Below, in pieces: positions 7,952-18,676 of a stretch of DNA of 38,290 nt; within the stretch, counting starts at the first letter, position 1; every line of letters starts with the position of its first letter. This stretch comes from Candidatus Solibacter sp. Its GTDB lineage: Bacteria > Acidobacteriota > Terriglobia > Bryobacterales > Bryobacteraceae. Made by a program: the position numbers and the translations under genes. The stretch covers positions 1 to 38,290 of the forward strand of contig PNKE01000037.1 of assembly GCA_013822245.1 (NCBI GenBank), read 5' to 3'. A model generated the notes under the pieces. That model saw nothing but the letters and a program-made list of their open reading frames with translations, had not been told where the DNA came from and ran no database searches.

Positions 7952-9613
7952 ATGAGAACGCTGTTTATCCTTCTGCTTGCTGCGGCATCGGCCGCGGCCC
8001 AGCAAAGCTATGACCTCGTTGTTTACGGCGGCTCCGCCGGCGGCGTCATGACCGCTGTCGCCGCCGCGCGCCAGGGGCTCAAGGTGGCGCTCGTCAACCC
8101 TGGCCGCCACATCGGCGGACTGGTGAGCGGCGGGCTCTCGGGTACCGACACCGGCCGCAAGGAGGTGATCGGCGGGCTGGCGCTCGAGTTCTACTTCCGC
8201 GCCGGCCGTTACTACAACCTCGACCGCCACCTTCAGGAACTCGCCTGGATGCCCGAACCCAAGGTGGCCGAACAGATCATGCGCGACATGCTGCGCGAGA
8301 ACAACGTCACGCTCATTGAAAACCAACGCCTCCGCGAAGAGACCGGCGTGCGCAAGCAAGGCGCGCGCATCGTCGAGTTGACCTCTGAAAACGGCGCCCG
8401 CTACCAGGCCAAAGTGTTCGCCGATTGTTCATACGAAGGCGACCTCATGGCCCAGGCCAAGGTCAGCTACACCTTCGGCCGAGAGTCCACGAAGCAGTAC
8501 GGTGAGTCGCTCGCCGGCATCCGCGCTCATACGCCCAGCCACCAGTTCGCCGTGGATATCCCGGCGCGCGACGAGAACGGCAAGCTGCTGCCGGAGATCT
8601 CGCCGGAGCCGCGCGGGGAGCCTGGCGCGGCGGACAAGAGGATCCAGGCCTACAACTTCCGCGTGATCGCCACCAACGTGCCCGCAAACCGCGTCCCCTG
8701 GCCCAAACCCGCCAACTACGACGTCAAACGCTACGAACTGCTCGCCCGCTACCTCCAGGCCATGACGCCTTACCTGGGCCGCCCGCTCGATATCAATGAG
8801 GTGAACCTCCTCCGCATCATTCCCAACGGCAAGGCCGATTTCAACAACCGCGGCGGCTTCTCCACCGACTACATCGGCAAAAACTACGAGTACCCTGAAG
8901 GCTCATACGCCACCCGTGATCGCATCTGGAAAGACCACGAGGACTACCAGAAGGGCTTCTATTACTTCCTCGCCAATGATCCCCGCGTGCCGAAGCCGCT
9001 CCAGGATCAGATGAACCAGTGGGGCCTCGCCAAGGACGAATTCACCGGCACGGGCCACTGGCCGAATCAGCTCTACGTCCGCGAAGCCCGCCGCATGATC
9101 GGCGAGTATGTCGCCGTCCAGAAGGACCTCCAGACCGATCTCCTCAAGCCGGATGCCGTCGGCATGGGCAGCTACAACAGCGACTCGCACAACCTGCAGC
9201 GCCACGTCAGCGAAAACGGATTCGTCCTCAACGAAGGCGACGTTCAGGTGCCGGTGAAGCCGTACCAGATCGCCTATCGCTCGCTGGTCCCAAAGCGCGC
9301 CGAAGCGACGAACCTGCTGGTTCCTGTCTGTCTTTCGGCTTCGCACATCGCCTATTCCAGTATGAGGATGGAGCCTCAGTACATGCTGCTTGGCCACGCC
9401 GCCGGCATCGCCGCGGCCCTTGCCGTCAAGCATGGCGTCGCCGTCCAGGAGGTTCCCATCGCCGAACTCCAGAAGCAGTTGCTCGCCGAGGGGGCCGTTT
9501 TCGAACCCGGCATCGAACACCACAACCGGGCCCTGACCCTCATCCGCCAGCGCTATGCGCCTGCTCCCCGCAAGGGTCCGGCGCCGTGGGCGCGGCCGGC
9601 GCCGAAACGGTAA
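7952..9613 (+). CDS. Secreted FAD-dependent oxidoreductase (FAD_oxidored family), copy 2
   Basis: A 553-residue paralogue of the preceding gene with the same layout. It has a signal peptide (MRTLFILLLAAASAAAQ), the Rossmann motif YDLVVYGGSAGGVMTAVAAA, HIGGLVSGGLSGTDTG, DCSYEGDLMAQAKV and a C-terminal SASHIAYSSMRMEPQYMLLGHAAGIAAALAV-like FAD cap. Blocks such as YYFLANDPRVP, WGLAKDEFT and YVREARRMIG are shared almost word for word with copy 1, which points to tandem duplication. A GGGGAG ribosome-binding site lies 8 nt before the ATG, and the genes probably form one operon. A GCCCG-GA-CGGGC mini-hairpin at about 7895-7906 could reduce read-through. The short Pro/Arg-rich C-terminal tail (APRKGPAPWARPAPKR) is not part of the fold. 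Substrate is unknown. Confidence 0.85.
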   Translation: MRTLFILLLAAASAAAQQSYDLVVYGGSAGGVMTAVAAARQGLKVALVNPGRHIGGLVSGGLSGTDTGRKEVIGGLALEFYFRAGRYYNLDRHLQELAWMPEPKVAEQIMRDMLRENNVTLIENQRLREETGVRKQGARIVELTSENGARYQAKVFADCSYEGDLMAQAKVSYTFGRESTKQYGESLAGIRAHTPSHQFAVDIPARDENGKLLPEISPEPRGEPGAADKRIQAYNFRVIATNVPANRVPWPKPANYDVKRYELLARYLQAMTPYLGRPLDINEVNLLRIIPNGKADFNNRGGFSTDYIGKNYEYPEGSYATRDRIWKDHEDYQKGFYYFLANDPRVPKPLQDQMNQWGLAKDEFTGTGHWPNQLYVREARRMIGEYVAVQKDLQTDLLKPDAVGMGSYNSDSHNLQRHVSENGFVLNEGDVQVPVKPYQIAYRSLVPKRAEATNLLVPVCLSASHIAYSSMRMEPQYMLLGHAAGIAAALAVKHGVAVQEVPIAELQKQLLAEGAVFEPGIEHHNRALTLIRQRYAPAPRKGPAPWARPAPKR

Positions 9614-9629
9614 ACCCGGTCCTGAGTGC

Positions 9630-12837
<3,208 letters not shown>

Positions 12838-12885
12838 CTTACCCCGGCGCGCATCGCCTCGGCATGTGCGCCGAGCAGTCATCCT

Positions 12886-12917
12886 GGAGCCGGGTGTCTT
12901 CCCGGACGCCCGGCTCC
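12886..12917 (+). terminator. Terminator-like hairpin after katG
   Basis: GGAGCCGGGTGTC (12886-12898) pairs with GACGCCCGGCTCC (12905-12917) through 13 positions including one G-T pair, with a 6-nt loop. No U-tract follows. A second perfect 8-bp hairpin, CGGCGGCG/CGCCGCCG with a 7-nt loop, is at 12942-12964. Either could stop or stabilise the katG transcript. Confidence 0.5.
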
Positions 12918-12974
12918 AAGGCGAATCAGATCAAATACCAGCGGCGGCGTTGATAGCGCCGCCGGTTCCGTTCC

Positions 12975-13308
12975 CTAACCCGAATTTCCATCGCCCGGCG
13001 GCGACTATCTGACTGACGGCACAAGAGAAGAAGCTGGATGGGCCTGCCAGGTTCTGGCTACAAGCGCAGAAGCTGGAGTGCGCGCGATTGGAGCGGAGTC
13101 AGTTCGGTGAGTTGATTGAACGATGCAGAGTCCGGCGCGGAGGCGATCCAACGGCCGCCCCGTTCCACCAACTGACCGGGCCCACGCCGTTCTAGGCGCA
13201 AGCCTTCCAACTGCTCGGCCTGTAGCCAGAAACAGGAAAGCCGGTTCGCCACGTTCCCGCGTTAAATCAATGAGATAGCGCTCGGCGGGTGGTGGAACTT
13301 CGGGTTAG
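12975..13308. repeat. 334-bp imperfect palindrome, MITE-like element
   Basis: The two halves are inverted copies of each other around 13141/13142. The ends CTAACCCGAATTTCCA (12975-12990) and TGGAACTTCGGGTTAG (13293-13308) match at 15 of 16 positions. CTATCT (13005-13010) mirrors AGATAG (13273-13278), and TTCTGGCTACA (13052-13062) mirrors TGTAGCCAGAA (13221-13231) perfectly. All three pairs share exactly the same centre, so there is no net indel. By hand count about 46 of the 80 innermost positions per arm also pair. No transposase is present. The region has no convincing gene: short frames on each strand (the minus one at 13058-13252) resemble each other only because the DNA is palindromic. 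It may be a decayed miniature inverted-repeat element or a long structured RNA. Confidence 0.65.
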
Positions 13309-13321
13309 CCGGCGGCCCGCG

Positions 13322-13699
13322 TCAATACATCATCGCCAGGGCGGCCAAGCCGTTGATCATGATCAGGAAGACGGTGGCCACGCCCGAGAGCAGCAGGATC
13401 ACCAGCGCACTCAGGAACGCCACGGGAATGGCCGAAGGCTCATTGGAGCACCGCTGGCGGATGGCGGTTTCGCGCAAATCGGCCGACCAGGGCTTCTCGC
13501 CGAGTGAGCGTAGAAACGGCAGAGCGTAGAAGCGTGTGGCGCAGTGGCCGCAGCGGTAGGGGTTGATTCGAACCGCTGCCAGCGCGTCGTCGAGCATCGA
13601 GCGGCGGTGTGCACGAGAGGTCTTCAGACTGCCGCACTCAGGACAGGCGCGGCGGGTGAGGACAGCCCAACGGCTTCCCACGGCGATTGAGTTCAGCAT
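13322..13699 (-). CDS. Small zinc-ribbon membrane protein, unknown function
   Basis: A 125-residue protein that I do not recognise beyond its parts. Two cysteine pairs (CPECGS at about 19-24 and CGHC at about 50-53) form a zinc-ribbon-like knuckle in the N-terminal half, with basic residues between them (RAHRRSMLDD). A single transmembrane helix near the C-terminus (about 94-120: VAFLSALVILLLSGVATVFLIMINGLAALAM) anchors it. The architecture suggests a membrane-tethered cytoplasmic zinc ribbon. It is divergent from the L-asparaginase gene and convergent toward the palindromic element. The ORF is plausible because of the paired cysteines and the well-formed membrane helix. Confidence 0.6.
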   Translation of the reverse strand: MLNSIAVGSRWAVLTRRACPECGSLKTSRAHRRSMLDDALAAVRINPYRCGHCATRFYALPFLRSLGEKPWSADLRETAIRQRCSNEPSAIPVAFLSALVILLLSGVATVFLIMINGLAALAMMY

Positions 13700-13816
13700 G
13701 GCGGTATGTCTTTTTAGTCCAGGCGGCGCCGGATCATCTCAGGGTAAGTACTGGAACTGTCCGAAAGATAGGTACACCGCTCGCCGGTGAGGCTCGTGGT
13801 GCACGATATTGGAAGT

Positions 13817-14797
13817 ATGGCGAAAGTATTGGTGGTATTTACGGGCGGGACCATTGGGATGAAGGTGGATGAAGCGGCGGGAGGGGCGGTTCCGGCGCTG
13901 ACGGGCGAGGAGAGTCTGGCCTACGATCCGGAGTTGAGGGCGATGGCCGAGTTGGAGGTGGTGGACTTCGGCAGGTATCCGGGGCCGCATATGAATCCGG
14001 CGAGGATGTTCGAGTTGAGCGAACTTCTGTGCGCGCGTCTGGCGGAGCCGGAGATCATGGGCGCCGTGGTGACGCATGGGACCGACACGCTCGAGGAGAC
14101 GGCATACCTTGCCGATTTGAGACATGACAGCGAGAAGCCGGTGGCGTTTGTGGGGGCGATGAGGAGCAGTTCGGAGCTGAGCTTTGATGGACCGGCGAAT
14201 CTGAGGTCGGGGGTAAGGACGGTGGTGGATGCGGGGTCGCGGGGGCGGGGCGTGCTGGTGGTGTTCAATCAACTGGTGCACGCGGCGTCAGAGGTGGCCA
14301 AGACGGACGCGCAGCAGTTGGACACGTTTCAGAGTCCGGTGTTCGGGCCGCTGGGATTCGTGGATGCGGACGGGGTGGTGTGGGCGCGGTCGTTGATGTG
14401 GAGGCAGGTGATAGCGGGCGGACGGATCGAGCCGGCGGTGGAGATGTTGAGGATGTATTCGGGGTTTGGCAGCCGGATGTTCGACGTACTGGTGGAAGGC
14501 GGGGTGAAGGGGATCGTGGTGGAAGGCACAGGCAGGGGGAATGTGCCTCCGGAGGCGCTGCCTGGGGTGGAGAGGGCGGTGATGGCGGGGGTTGCGGTGG
14601 CGCTGACGACGCGGTGCCATCATGGGCGGGTGCTGGACACCTATGCCTATGAGGGCAGCGGGAAGGATCTGCGCAAGCGCGGGGTGTGGTTTTGCGGACG
14701 GCTGCCTGGCCACAAGGCGAGGATCAAGCTGATGGCGGCGCTGGGTTCGGCCGCCGGGAGGGATGAAGCGCGCAGGCTGATGGAGGAGGGTTCGTAA
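13817..14797 (+). CDS. L-asparaginase (bacterial type I/II fold)
   Basis: Hydrolyses asparagine to aspartate and ammonia. From this start the 326-residue protein has VVFTGGTIGM with the nucleophile T12 and THGTDTLEETA with the second active-site Thr-Asp pair. EVAKTDAQQLDTF carries the catalytic-triad lysine, and VVEGTGRGNVP is typical of the C-terminal domain. No signal peptide is seen, so it is probably cytoplasmic. An in-frame GTG at 13787 would add MRLVVHDIGS, but the family begins at MAKVLVVFTGG. GATATT at 13805-13810 lies 6 nt before the ATG, a possible leaderless -10. Codon use is unlike katG and the FAD genes: AGG arginine and GGG glycine codons are frequent here. Confidence 0.9.
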   Translation: MAKVLVVFTGGTIGMKVDEAAGGAVPALTGEESLAYDPELRAMAELEVVDFGRYPGPHMNPARMFELSELLCARLAEPEIMGAVVTHGTDTLEETAYLADLRHDSEKPVAFVGAMRSSSELSFDGPANLRSGVRTVVDAGSRGRGVLVVFNQLVHAASEVAKTDAQQLDTFQSPVFGPLGFVDADGVVWARSLMWRQVIAGGRIEPAVEMLRMYSGFGSRMFDVLVEGGVKGIVVEGTGRGNVPPEALPGVERAVMAGVAVALTTRCHHGRVLDTYAYEGSGKDLRKRGVWFCGRLPGHKARIKLMAALGSAAGRDEARRLMEEGS

Positions 14798-14827
14798 GGC
14801 GGGGCGGGACGAAAAAATTAAAAGGCA

Positions 14828-14856
14828 TTGATACTGGGCTTCAGGAGCATTATCAT
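14828..14856 (+). promoter_or_regulatory. Promoter of the PP2C phosphatase gene
   Basis: TTGATA (14828-14833), a 17-nt spacer, TATCAT (14851-14856): close to the sigma70 consensus. The start is predicted near 14863, giving a leader of about 29 nt to the ATG at 14892. Confidence 0.6.
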
Positions 14857-14891
14857 GGCAAAACGCGCACAACACGGGCGCTGAATGCCAA

Positions 14892-15614
14892 ATGCAGAGC
14901 GGCAACGTTTGGGGAATCACGGATCCTGGGCGCAGGCGGACGAATAATGAAGACGCCTGGGTGGCCGACGCCAGCCTGGGCTTCGCAGCCGTCGCCGACG
15001 GAATGGGCGGCGAGGCCTGCGGCGAAGTGGCGTCGGCGGTGGCGCTGCGTACGGTCTATTCCTATGTCTCGACGGCCGGGCCCGAGGCCAAGCCGTCGGT
15101 ACTGCTGGATGGCACGCACGAGGCAAACGCGAGGGTGAGGTCGGAGACGGCGTTCAGGCCAGATTGCGCCGGGATGGGGTCGACGCTGGTTGCGGTTCTG
15201 TGGCGCAAGCCGGCGCTGCATGTGGTGAACGTCGGCGACAGCCGGTGTTACCTGTACCGCCGAAGATCCCTATTGCAGCTCAGCTATGACCAGAATCTGG
15301 GCAACGAGATGCGCGACGAGATGGGCTGGTCGGACGAGCAGGTTGCCAACTTCCCGCAGCGCAGCGTGCTGACAGCGGCCATCGGATCGGCCTCCGAAAT
15401 CCCCGTCCGGGAAACCTCTATTGGCCTGTTGCCAGGCGATCTGGTTCTACTGTGCTCCGACGGTCTCCATGGGCCCGTTGGGGATGAGGGCATCGCGGAG
15501 ATCCTGCGCAAGGGACTGGCTCCGCCAGAGACCCTTCAGGCCCTGGTGGACGCAGCCAACGCCGCGGGCGGACCGGATAACATCACCGTCGTCCTGTTTG
15601 GCGAGTTCTTTTGA
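14892..15614 (+). CDS. PP2C-family Ser/Thr protein phosphatase
   Basis: A single-domain 240-residue PP2C (Stp1/PrpC-like) metal-dependent phosphatase that removes phosphate from Ser/Thr of proteins phosphorylated by Hanks-type kinases. All key motifs are in order: TDPGRRRTNNEDAW (metal-site Asp), ADGMGGEACGEVAS, GMGSTLVAV, VNVGDSRCYLYR, LLCSDGLHG and GGPDNITVVLF. There is no membrane segment, so it is cytoplasmic. It is monocistronic with a good promoter; the ribosome-binding site is weak. Its stop codon lies inside the first of three tandem 93-bp repeats. The partner kinase may be elsewhere in the genome; a kinase gene is present at 35.9 kb in this window. Confidence 0.92.
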   Translation: MQSGNVWGITDPGRRRTNNEDAWVADASLGFAAVADGMGGEACGEVASAVALRTVYSYVSTAGPEAKPSVLLDGTHEANARVRSETAFRPDCAGMGSTLVAVLWRKPALHVVNVGDSRCYLYRRRSLLQLSYDQNLGNEMRDEMGWSDEQVANFPQRSVLTAAIGSASEIPVRETSIGLLPGDLVLLCSDGLHGPVGDEGIAEILRKGLAPPETLQALVDAANAAGGPDNITVVLFGEFF

Positions 15615-15889
15615 GGAACACGCGCAAAACGGACTCGCTCCGGCGCCCACGCCATGCGAGTTCCCCGGGCGATTGGAGCCGCGCCGGAGCGGCCTTTGCG
15701 CTTTTGAGGAACACGCGCAAAACGGACTCGCTCCGGCGTCCACGCCATGCGAGTTCCCCGGGCGATTGGAGCCGCGCCGGAGCGGCCTTTGCGCTTTTGA
15801 GGAACACGCGCAAAACGGACTCGCTCCGGCGCCCACGCCATGCGAGTTCCACGGGCGATTGGAGCCGCGCCGGAGCGGCCTGTGCGCTT
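15611..15889. repeat. Three tandem 93-bp repeats, each able to form a hairpin
   Basis: Units start at 15611, 15704 and 15797, exactly 93 nt apart and nearly identical (for example GCGCCCACG versus GCGTCCACG in unit 2). Each unit holds nested inverted repeats. In unit 1 GCGCAAA (15622-15628) pairs with TTTGCGC (15695-15701) and GCTCCGGCGC (15637-15646) pairs with GCGCCGGAGC (15681-15690); ACTCGC/GCGAGT is also present inside. Because 93 is divisible by three, several frames stay open through the array on both strands as 31-residue repeats. I regard these as by-products, since no unit-independent gene start or family match is seen. The first unit includes the PP2C stop codon, so the array forms the 3' end of that transcript and may act as terminator or stabiliser. 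Confidence 0.85.
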
Positions 15890-16056
15890 CTAAGACCGCC
15901 CTCCTCGCCCGACTGGGGCTATCACCCGGACTATTCCCCAAGTGGAAATGGGCATTGTTAAGATTTCAATAGGGTTGTGAGAGATTCTCCCTCGGCGGCC
16001 CACTAATTTGCCGAGAGACACTCACCGTTACATTCCTGGATAGGGGCAGTTCCGCT
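15890..16056. other. Spacer after the repeat array
   Basis: A relatively AT-rich stretch with no gene. TTGCCG (16008-16013) and TACATT (16029-16034), 15 nt apart, are a weak possible promoter for the membrane protein that follows. AGGGG at about 16043 could serve as its ribosome-binding site. Confidence 0.3.
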
Positions 16057-16701
16057 ATGAACATCTTCTGCCCGGCCAGGACCCGCCCGCACGCCGTTGA
16101 CGGGCAGAAGGGCCTCATGTGCCGCACGCGGGCCATGCGAGCCGGCCTTATTCTCGTTGCCCTCGCCGCTCAACCGGCGAGCATCGCACAGGCAGAACCA
16201 AGGGTTTTGTGGCGCATGAACTTCGACGTTTCATTAATACCCGAGGTTCACCCGTTGAGGAGCCATCATATTTTACGACTGCCGGTTGTCCTTGAGGATC
16301 CCGGCGAACCGCCGCGCGGCGCGGACGGCCCAACGGCGTCGATTGCCCGGGAACTGCTGGAAACCGGTGCGGCAGGGGTGGGCAGGGCGGTACACGGCAA
16401 AATCACGCCCAGGCATCTGCTACCCAAACCGGTGTTGAAGCCGGCGGGGGTTGTGGTGAAGAATGAGGCGTTCGGCCTGGTGAAAACGATGCCGCAGGCG
16501 TATGCGGGGATGATGTTCGGGGTGGGCTGGCTGCTGCTGCTGGTCAGCGTGGGGCTGGGCTATCTGGGCAGGAGGATCGACCCCTACTCAGCAGATGACC
16601 CCGCCACCTGGAATCCGGACATCCCGCGGCCGCTGGCGCCGGTGCTCATCAAAGCCGGGAAACTGCGAACGGCGGGCGCGTATCCGGACCAACGGCTCTG
16701 A
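16057..16701 (+). CDS. Hypothetical protein with signal and one C-terminal membrane helix
   Basis: I do not recognise this 214-residue protein. An N-terminal hydrophobic stretch (about residues 28-45, RAGLILVALAAQPASIAQA) looks like a signal peptide; if so the real start may be an internal Met near residue 21 or 27. A 90-residue extracytoplasmic stretch rich in Pro, His and Arg follows. A second transmembrane helix (about 149-168, AGMMFGVGWLLLLVSVGLGYLG) precedes a 45-residue basic tail that would lie in the cytoplasm. No enzymatic motif is visible. Its neighbours (repeat array upstream, glycoside hydrolase downstream) give no clear functional hint. The reading frame is long and carries two well-placed hydrophobic segments, so it is probably real. 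Confidence 0.5.
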   Translation: MNIFCPARTRPHAVDGQKGLMCRTRAMRAGLILVALAAQPASIAQAEPRVLWRMNFDVSLIPEVHPLRSHHILRLPVVLEDPGEPPRGADGPTASIARELLETGAAGVGRAVHGKITPRHLLPKPVLKPAGVVVKNEAFGLVKTMPQAYAGMMFGVGWLLLLVSVGLGYLGRRIDPYSADDPATWNPDIPRPLAPVLIKAGKLRTAGAYPDQRL

Positions 16702-16791
16702 TATATTTGAACCGCCCTCGCGGGCGCGGCGGGCGATGGAAGCCAGCGGCTGCTCCCGCTGACGGCGGTAAATATTCAACCGGAGCCGACC

Positions 16792-18615
16792 ATGAGCCTA
16801 CGCGTATCCATATCCAGATCCGTTTTCGCCGGAGTAGCCCTTGTGTCCGGTTTACTGACAGCCGGGGCGGCTCCGCCCGAGATCGTGTCCATCCGGCAGC
16901 CGCTGCCGCCGGAAGTGATCCAGCAACTGCGCATGCAACTGCTGCCGGAAAAGGCCGGCGAGATGGTGGCGCCGGTGAAGAAGTACGAAAAGCTGGAACT
17001 GCGCATCGACCTCAGGGCCACATTCCAGAATCCTTACGATCCGGACGACATCGACCTGTGGGCCGAGTTCACGGCGCCGTCGGGCAGGGTGTGGAAGATC
17101 TGGGGGTTCTACAATCCGTCGACCTGGTCGGCGCTGTGGATGGTGAGGTTTACGCCGAACGAAGTGGGGACGTGGAAGGCGGTGGTCAGAGTAAGAGACC
17201 GTGAGGGCACGGCTCAGAGCGCGGTGAGAGAGATTCCGGTGCTGGAGAGCGGCCATAAGGGGTTTGTCGGCATCGCGCCCAATAAGCGATACCTGCGGTT
17301 CACTGACGGCAGCCCGTTCTATGGCGTCGGGCTCTGGTACAACGACGGCTACGAACTGTTCAACAAAGGCGCCATCACGGAGGCAGAGCTCGACAACCTG
17401 AAGAAGCACGGCGGCAACTTCATCAGCTTCTTCCACTCGCCGTTGGAGACGATGGGCACCGGGCTGGGGCGCTATGACGAAAACCGCGCCGGGCGGCTGG
17501 ACGAGATCTTCGAGTGGTGCGAGCAGCGCGATATCCAAATCAGTTGGAATATCTGGTTCCATTCCTACTTCTCCGAGGCGGTTTGGGGCGGGGGCAACGC
17601 GAGGTACCGTAACAATCCCTACCGCCATGTGGCCAAGGCCGAGGAATTTTTCACCAGCCCTGAGGCGTATAAGTACAAAGAAAAGCTGCATCGCTACATG
17701 GTGGCGAGATGGGGCTACAGCCGGGCGCTGATGTTGTGGTTCATCGTGGATGAGATCAACGGCACCGAGGGCTGGCTGAAAGGGGGCAGCGAGGCTGGTG
17801 AACAATGGAGCCAGAAGCTGCACGACTGGTTCAAGACGAATGATCCATACGGGCGGCCGACCACGGGCACGCAGAGCGGCGGCATCAAGCAGTGGTGGCC
17901 CAAAGGCTACCAGATTTTCGATATCGCGGCGCGCGAGATCTACGAACTCCAGGGCCACCCGCTGCCGCCGGGCAACAAGCCAAATCTGATCAGCGAGAAC
18001 CCGGGGCGGTTCAGCTACCTTACTTACGCCAAACAGACCCAGGATCTTTGGAGCGGCTTCCACAAGCCGGCCATTCTGGGCGAGTGCGGCTACGACCACA
18101 CTTACTACGAAGCGGGCACGCCCGGATATCTGGAGATGTACCACAACTCGCTCTGGGCGGGGCTTTCCAACGGGTTGAGCATGACGCCGTTCTGGTGGGC
18201 GCATGGCGCCTATATCAACGATTCGGTCTACACCCGGACGCTGCCGTATTTCGCCGCTTTTCTGAAGGGCATCGACTTCGCGAAGGCTGAGTTCACGCCC
18301 GCCGTGCTGAAGACGAGCAAAGGCGACGGCTGGGCGATGAAGAGCGACGGCCTCACGTTCGGCTGGTACGCGAACGTGGTGGACGGGGTGGCCAGCGAGA
18401 CGGTGACCGTGCCCGGGCTCCCTGACGGCGACTATGACGTTCATCTTTACCGGCCCTGGCGCGGCGTCTACATGCCGGCGATTGCGGCCGTATCGAAGGG
18501 CGGAGATCTGACGGTGAAGATCCCTGAACTCAAGCCCGCGGCCAGCCGTGTGCAGAACATGGGCAACGACGTGGCGTTCAAGATCGTCAAGAAGGGCGTG
18601 GCGCTGCCGAAATAG
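16792..18615 (+). CDS. Secreted glycoside hydrolase: DUF5060 plus GH5-like (beta/alpha)8 barrel
   Basis: A 607-residue exported protein. A signal peptide (about 1-27) is followed by a DUF5060 beta-sandwich (about 62-150: KYEKLELRIDL, NPYDPDDIDLWAEFTAPSGR, VRFTPNEVGTWKA). A barrel domain starts near 165 (RYLRFTDGSPFYGVGLWYN), and a short beta domain (about 510-600) ends the protein. In the barrel, FIVDEINGTEGW (E321) and AILGECGYDHTYY (E431) occupy the positions of acid/base and nucleophile in clan GH-A enzymes. DUF5060 proteins attack plant polysaccharides such as rhamnogalacturonan or arabinan; the substrate here is not known. Note DEIN rather than the usual NE pair at the acid/base. A GGAG ribosome-binding site lies 7 nt upstream. 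Confidence 0.82.
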   Translation: MSLRVSISRSVFAGVALVSGLLTAGAAPPEIVSIRQPLPPEVIQQLRMQLLPEKAGEMVAPVKKYEKLELRIDLRATFQNPYDPDDIDLWAEFTAPSGRVWKIWGFYNPSTWSALWMVRFTPNEVGTWKAVVRVRDREGTAQSAVREIPVLESGHKGFVGIAPNKRYLRFTDGSPFYGVGLWYNDGYELFNKGAITEAELDNLKKHGGNFISFFHSPLETMGTGLGRYDENRAGRLDEIFEWCEQRDIQISWNIWFHSYFSEAVWGGGNARYRNNPYRHVAKAEEFFTSPEAYKYKEKLHRYMVARWGYSRALMLWFIVDEINGTEGWLKGGSEAGEQWSQKLHDWFKTNDPYGRPTTGTQSGGIKQWWPKGYQIFDIAAREIYELQGHPLPPGNKPNLISENPGRFSYLTYAKQTQDLWSGFHKPAILGECGYDHTYYEAGTPGYLEMYHNSLWAGLSNGLSMTPFWWAHGAYINDSVYTRTLPYFAAFLKGIDFAKAEFTPAVLKTSKGDGWAMKSDGLTFGWYANVVDGVASETVTVPGLPDGDYDVHLYRPWRGVYMPAIAAVSKGGDLTVKIPELKPAASRVQNMGNDVAFKIVKKGVALPK

Positions 18616-18664
18616 GCTTGGCCGGGGCCCGGTTCCCCGCACGGCCGGCAGCCGCCCGAGGCCC

Positions 18665-18670
18665 TACAAT
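18665..18670 (+). promoter_or_regulatory. -10-like hexamer of gatB
   Basis: TACAAT ends 6 nt before the ATG at 18677, fitting a leaderless transcript. GGAAGG fills the gap but touches the ATG, so it is too close to work as a normal ribosome-binding site. No good -35 is seen. Confidence 0.35.
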
Positions 18671-18676
18671 GGAAGG

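Noticed and set aside
13058-13252. Small minus-strand protein with a FWLQAEQLEGLRLER-like segment
   Set aside because: A similar peptide is encoded on the plus strand because the DNA is palindromic; no ribosome-binding site and no family recognised.
14855-14884. Nine-codon upstream ORF before the PP2C gene
   Set aside because: Its ATG overlaps the predicted -10 hexamer, so it would lie upstream of the transcription start.
15447-15941. Long minus-strand frame with 31-residue repeats across the 93-bp array
   Set aside because: The open frame follows from a repeat length divisible by three; it overlaps the PP2C gene's 3' end antisense and shows no recognisable start or domain.
16852-18642. 596-residue minus-strand frame opposite the glycoside hydrolase
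   Set aside because: A shadow of a GC-rich coding strand; its composition is His/Arg/Pro-rich with no domain, while the plus strand encodes a clear DUF5060/GH5-like protein.
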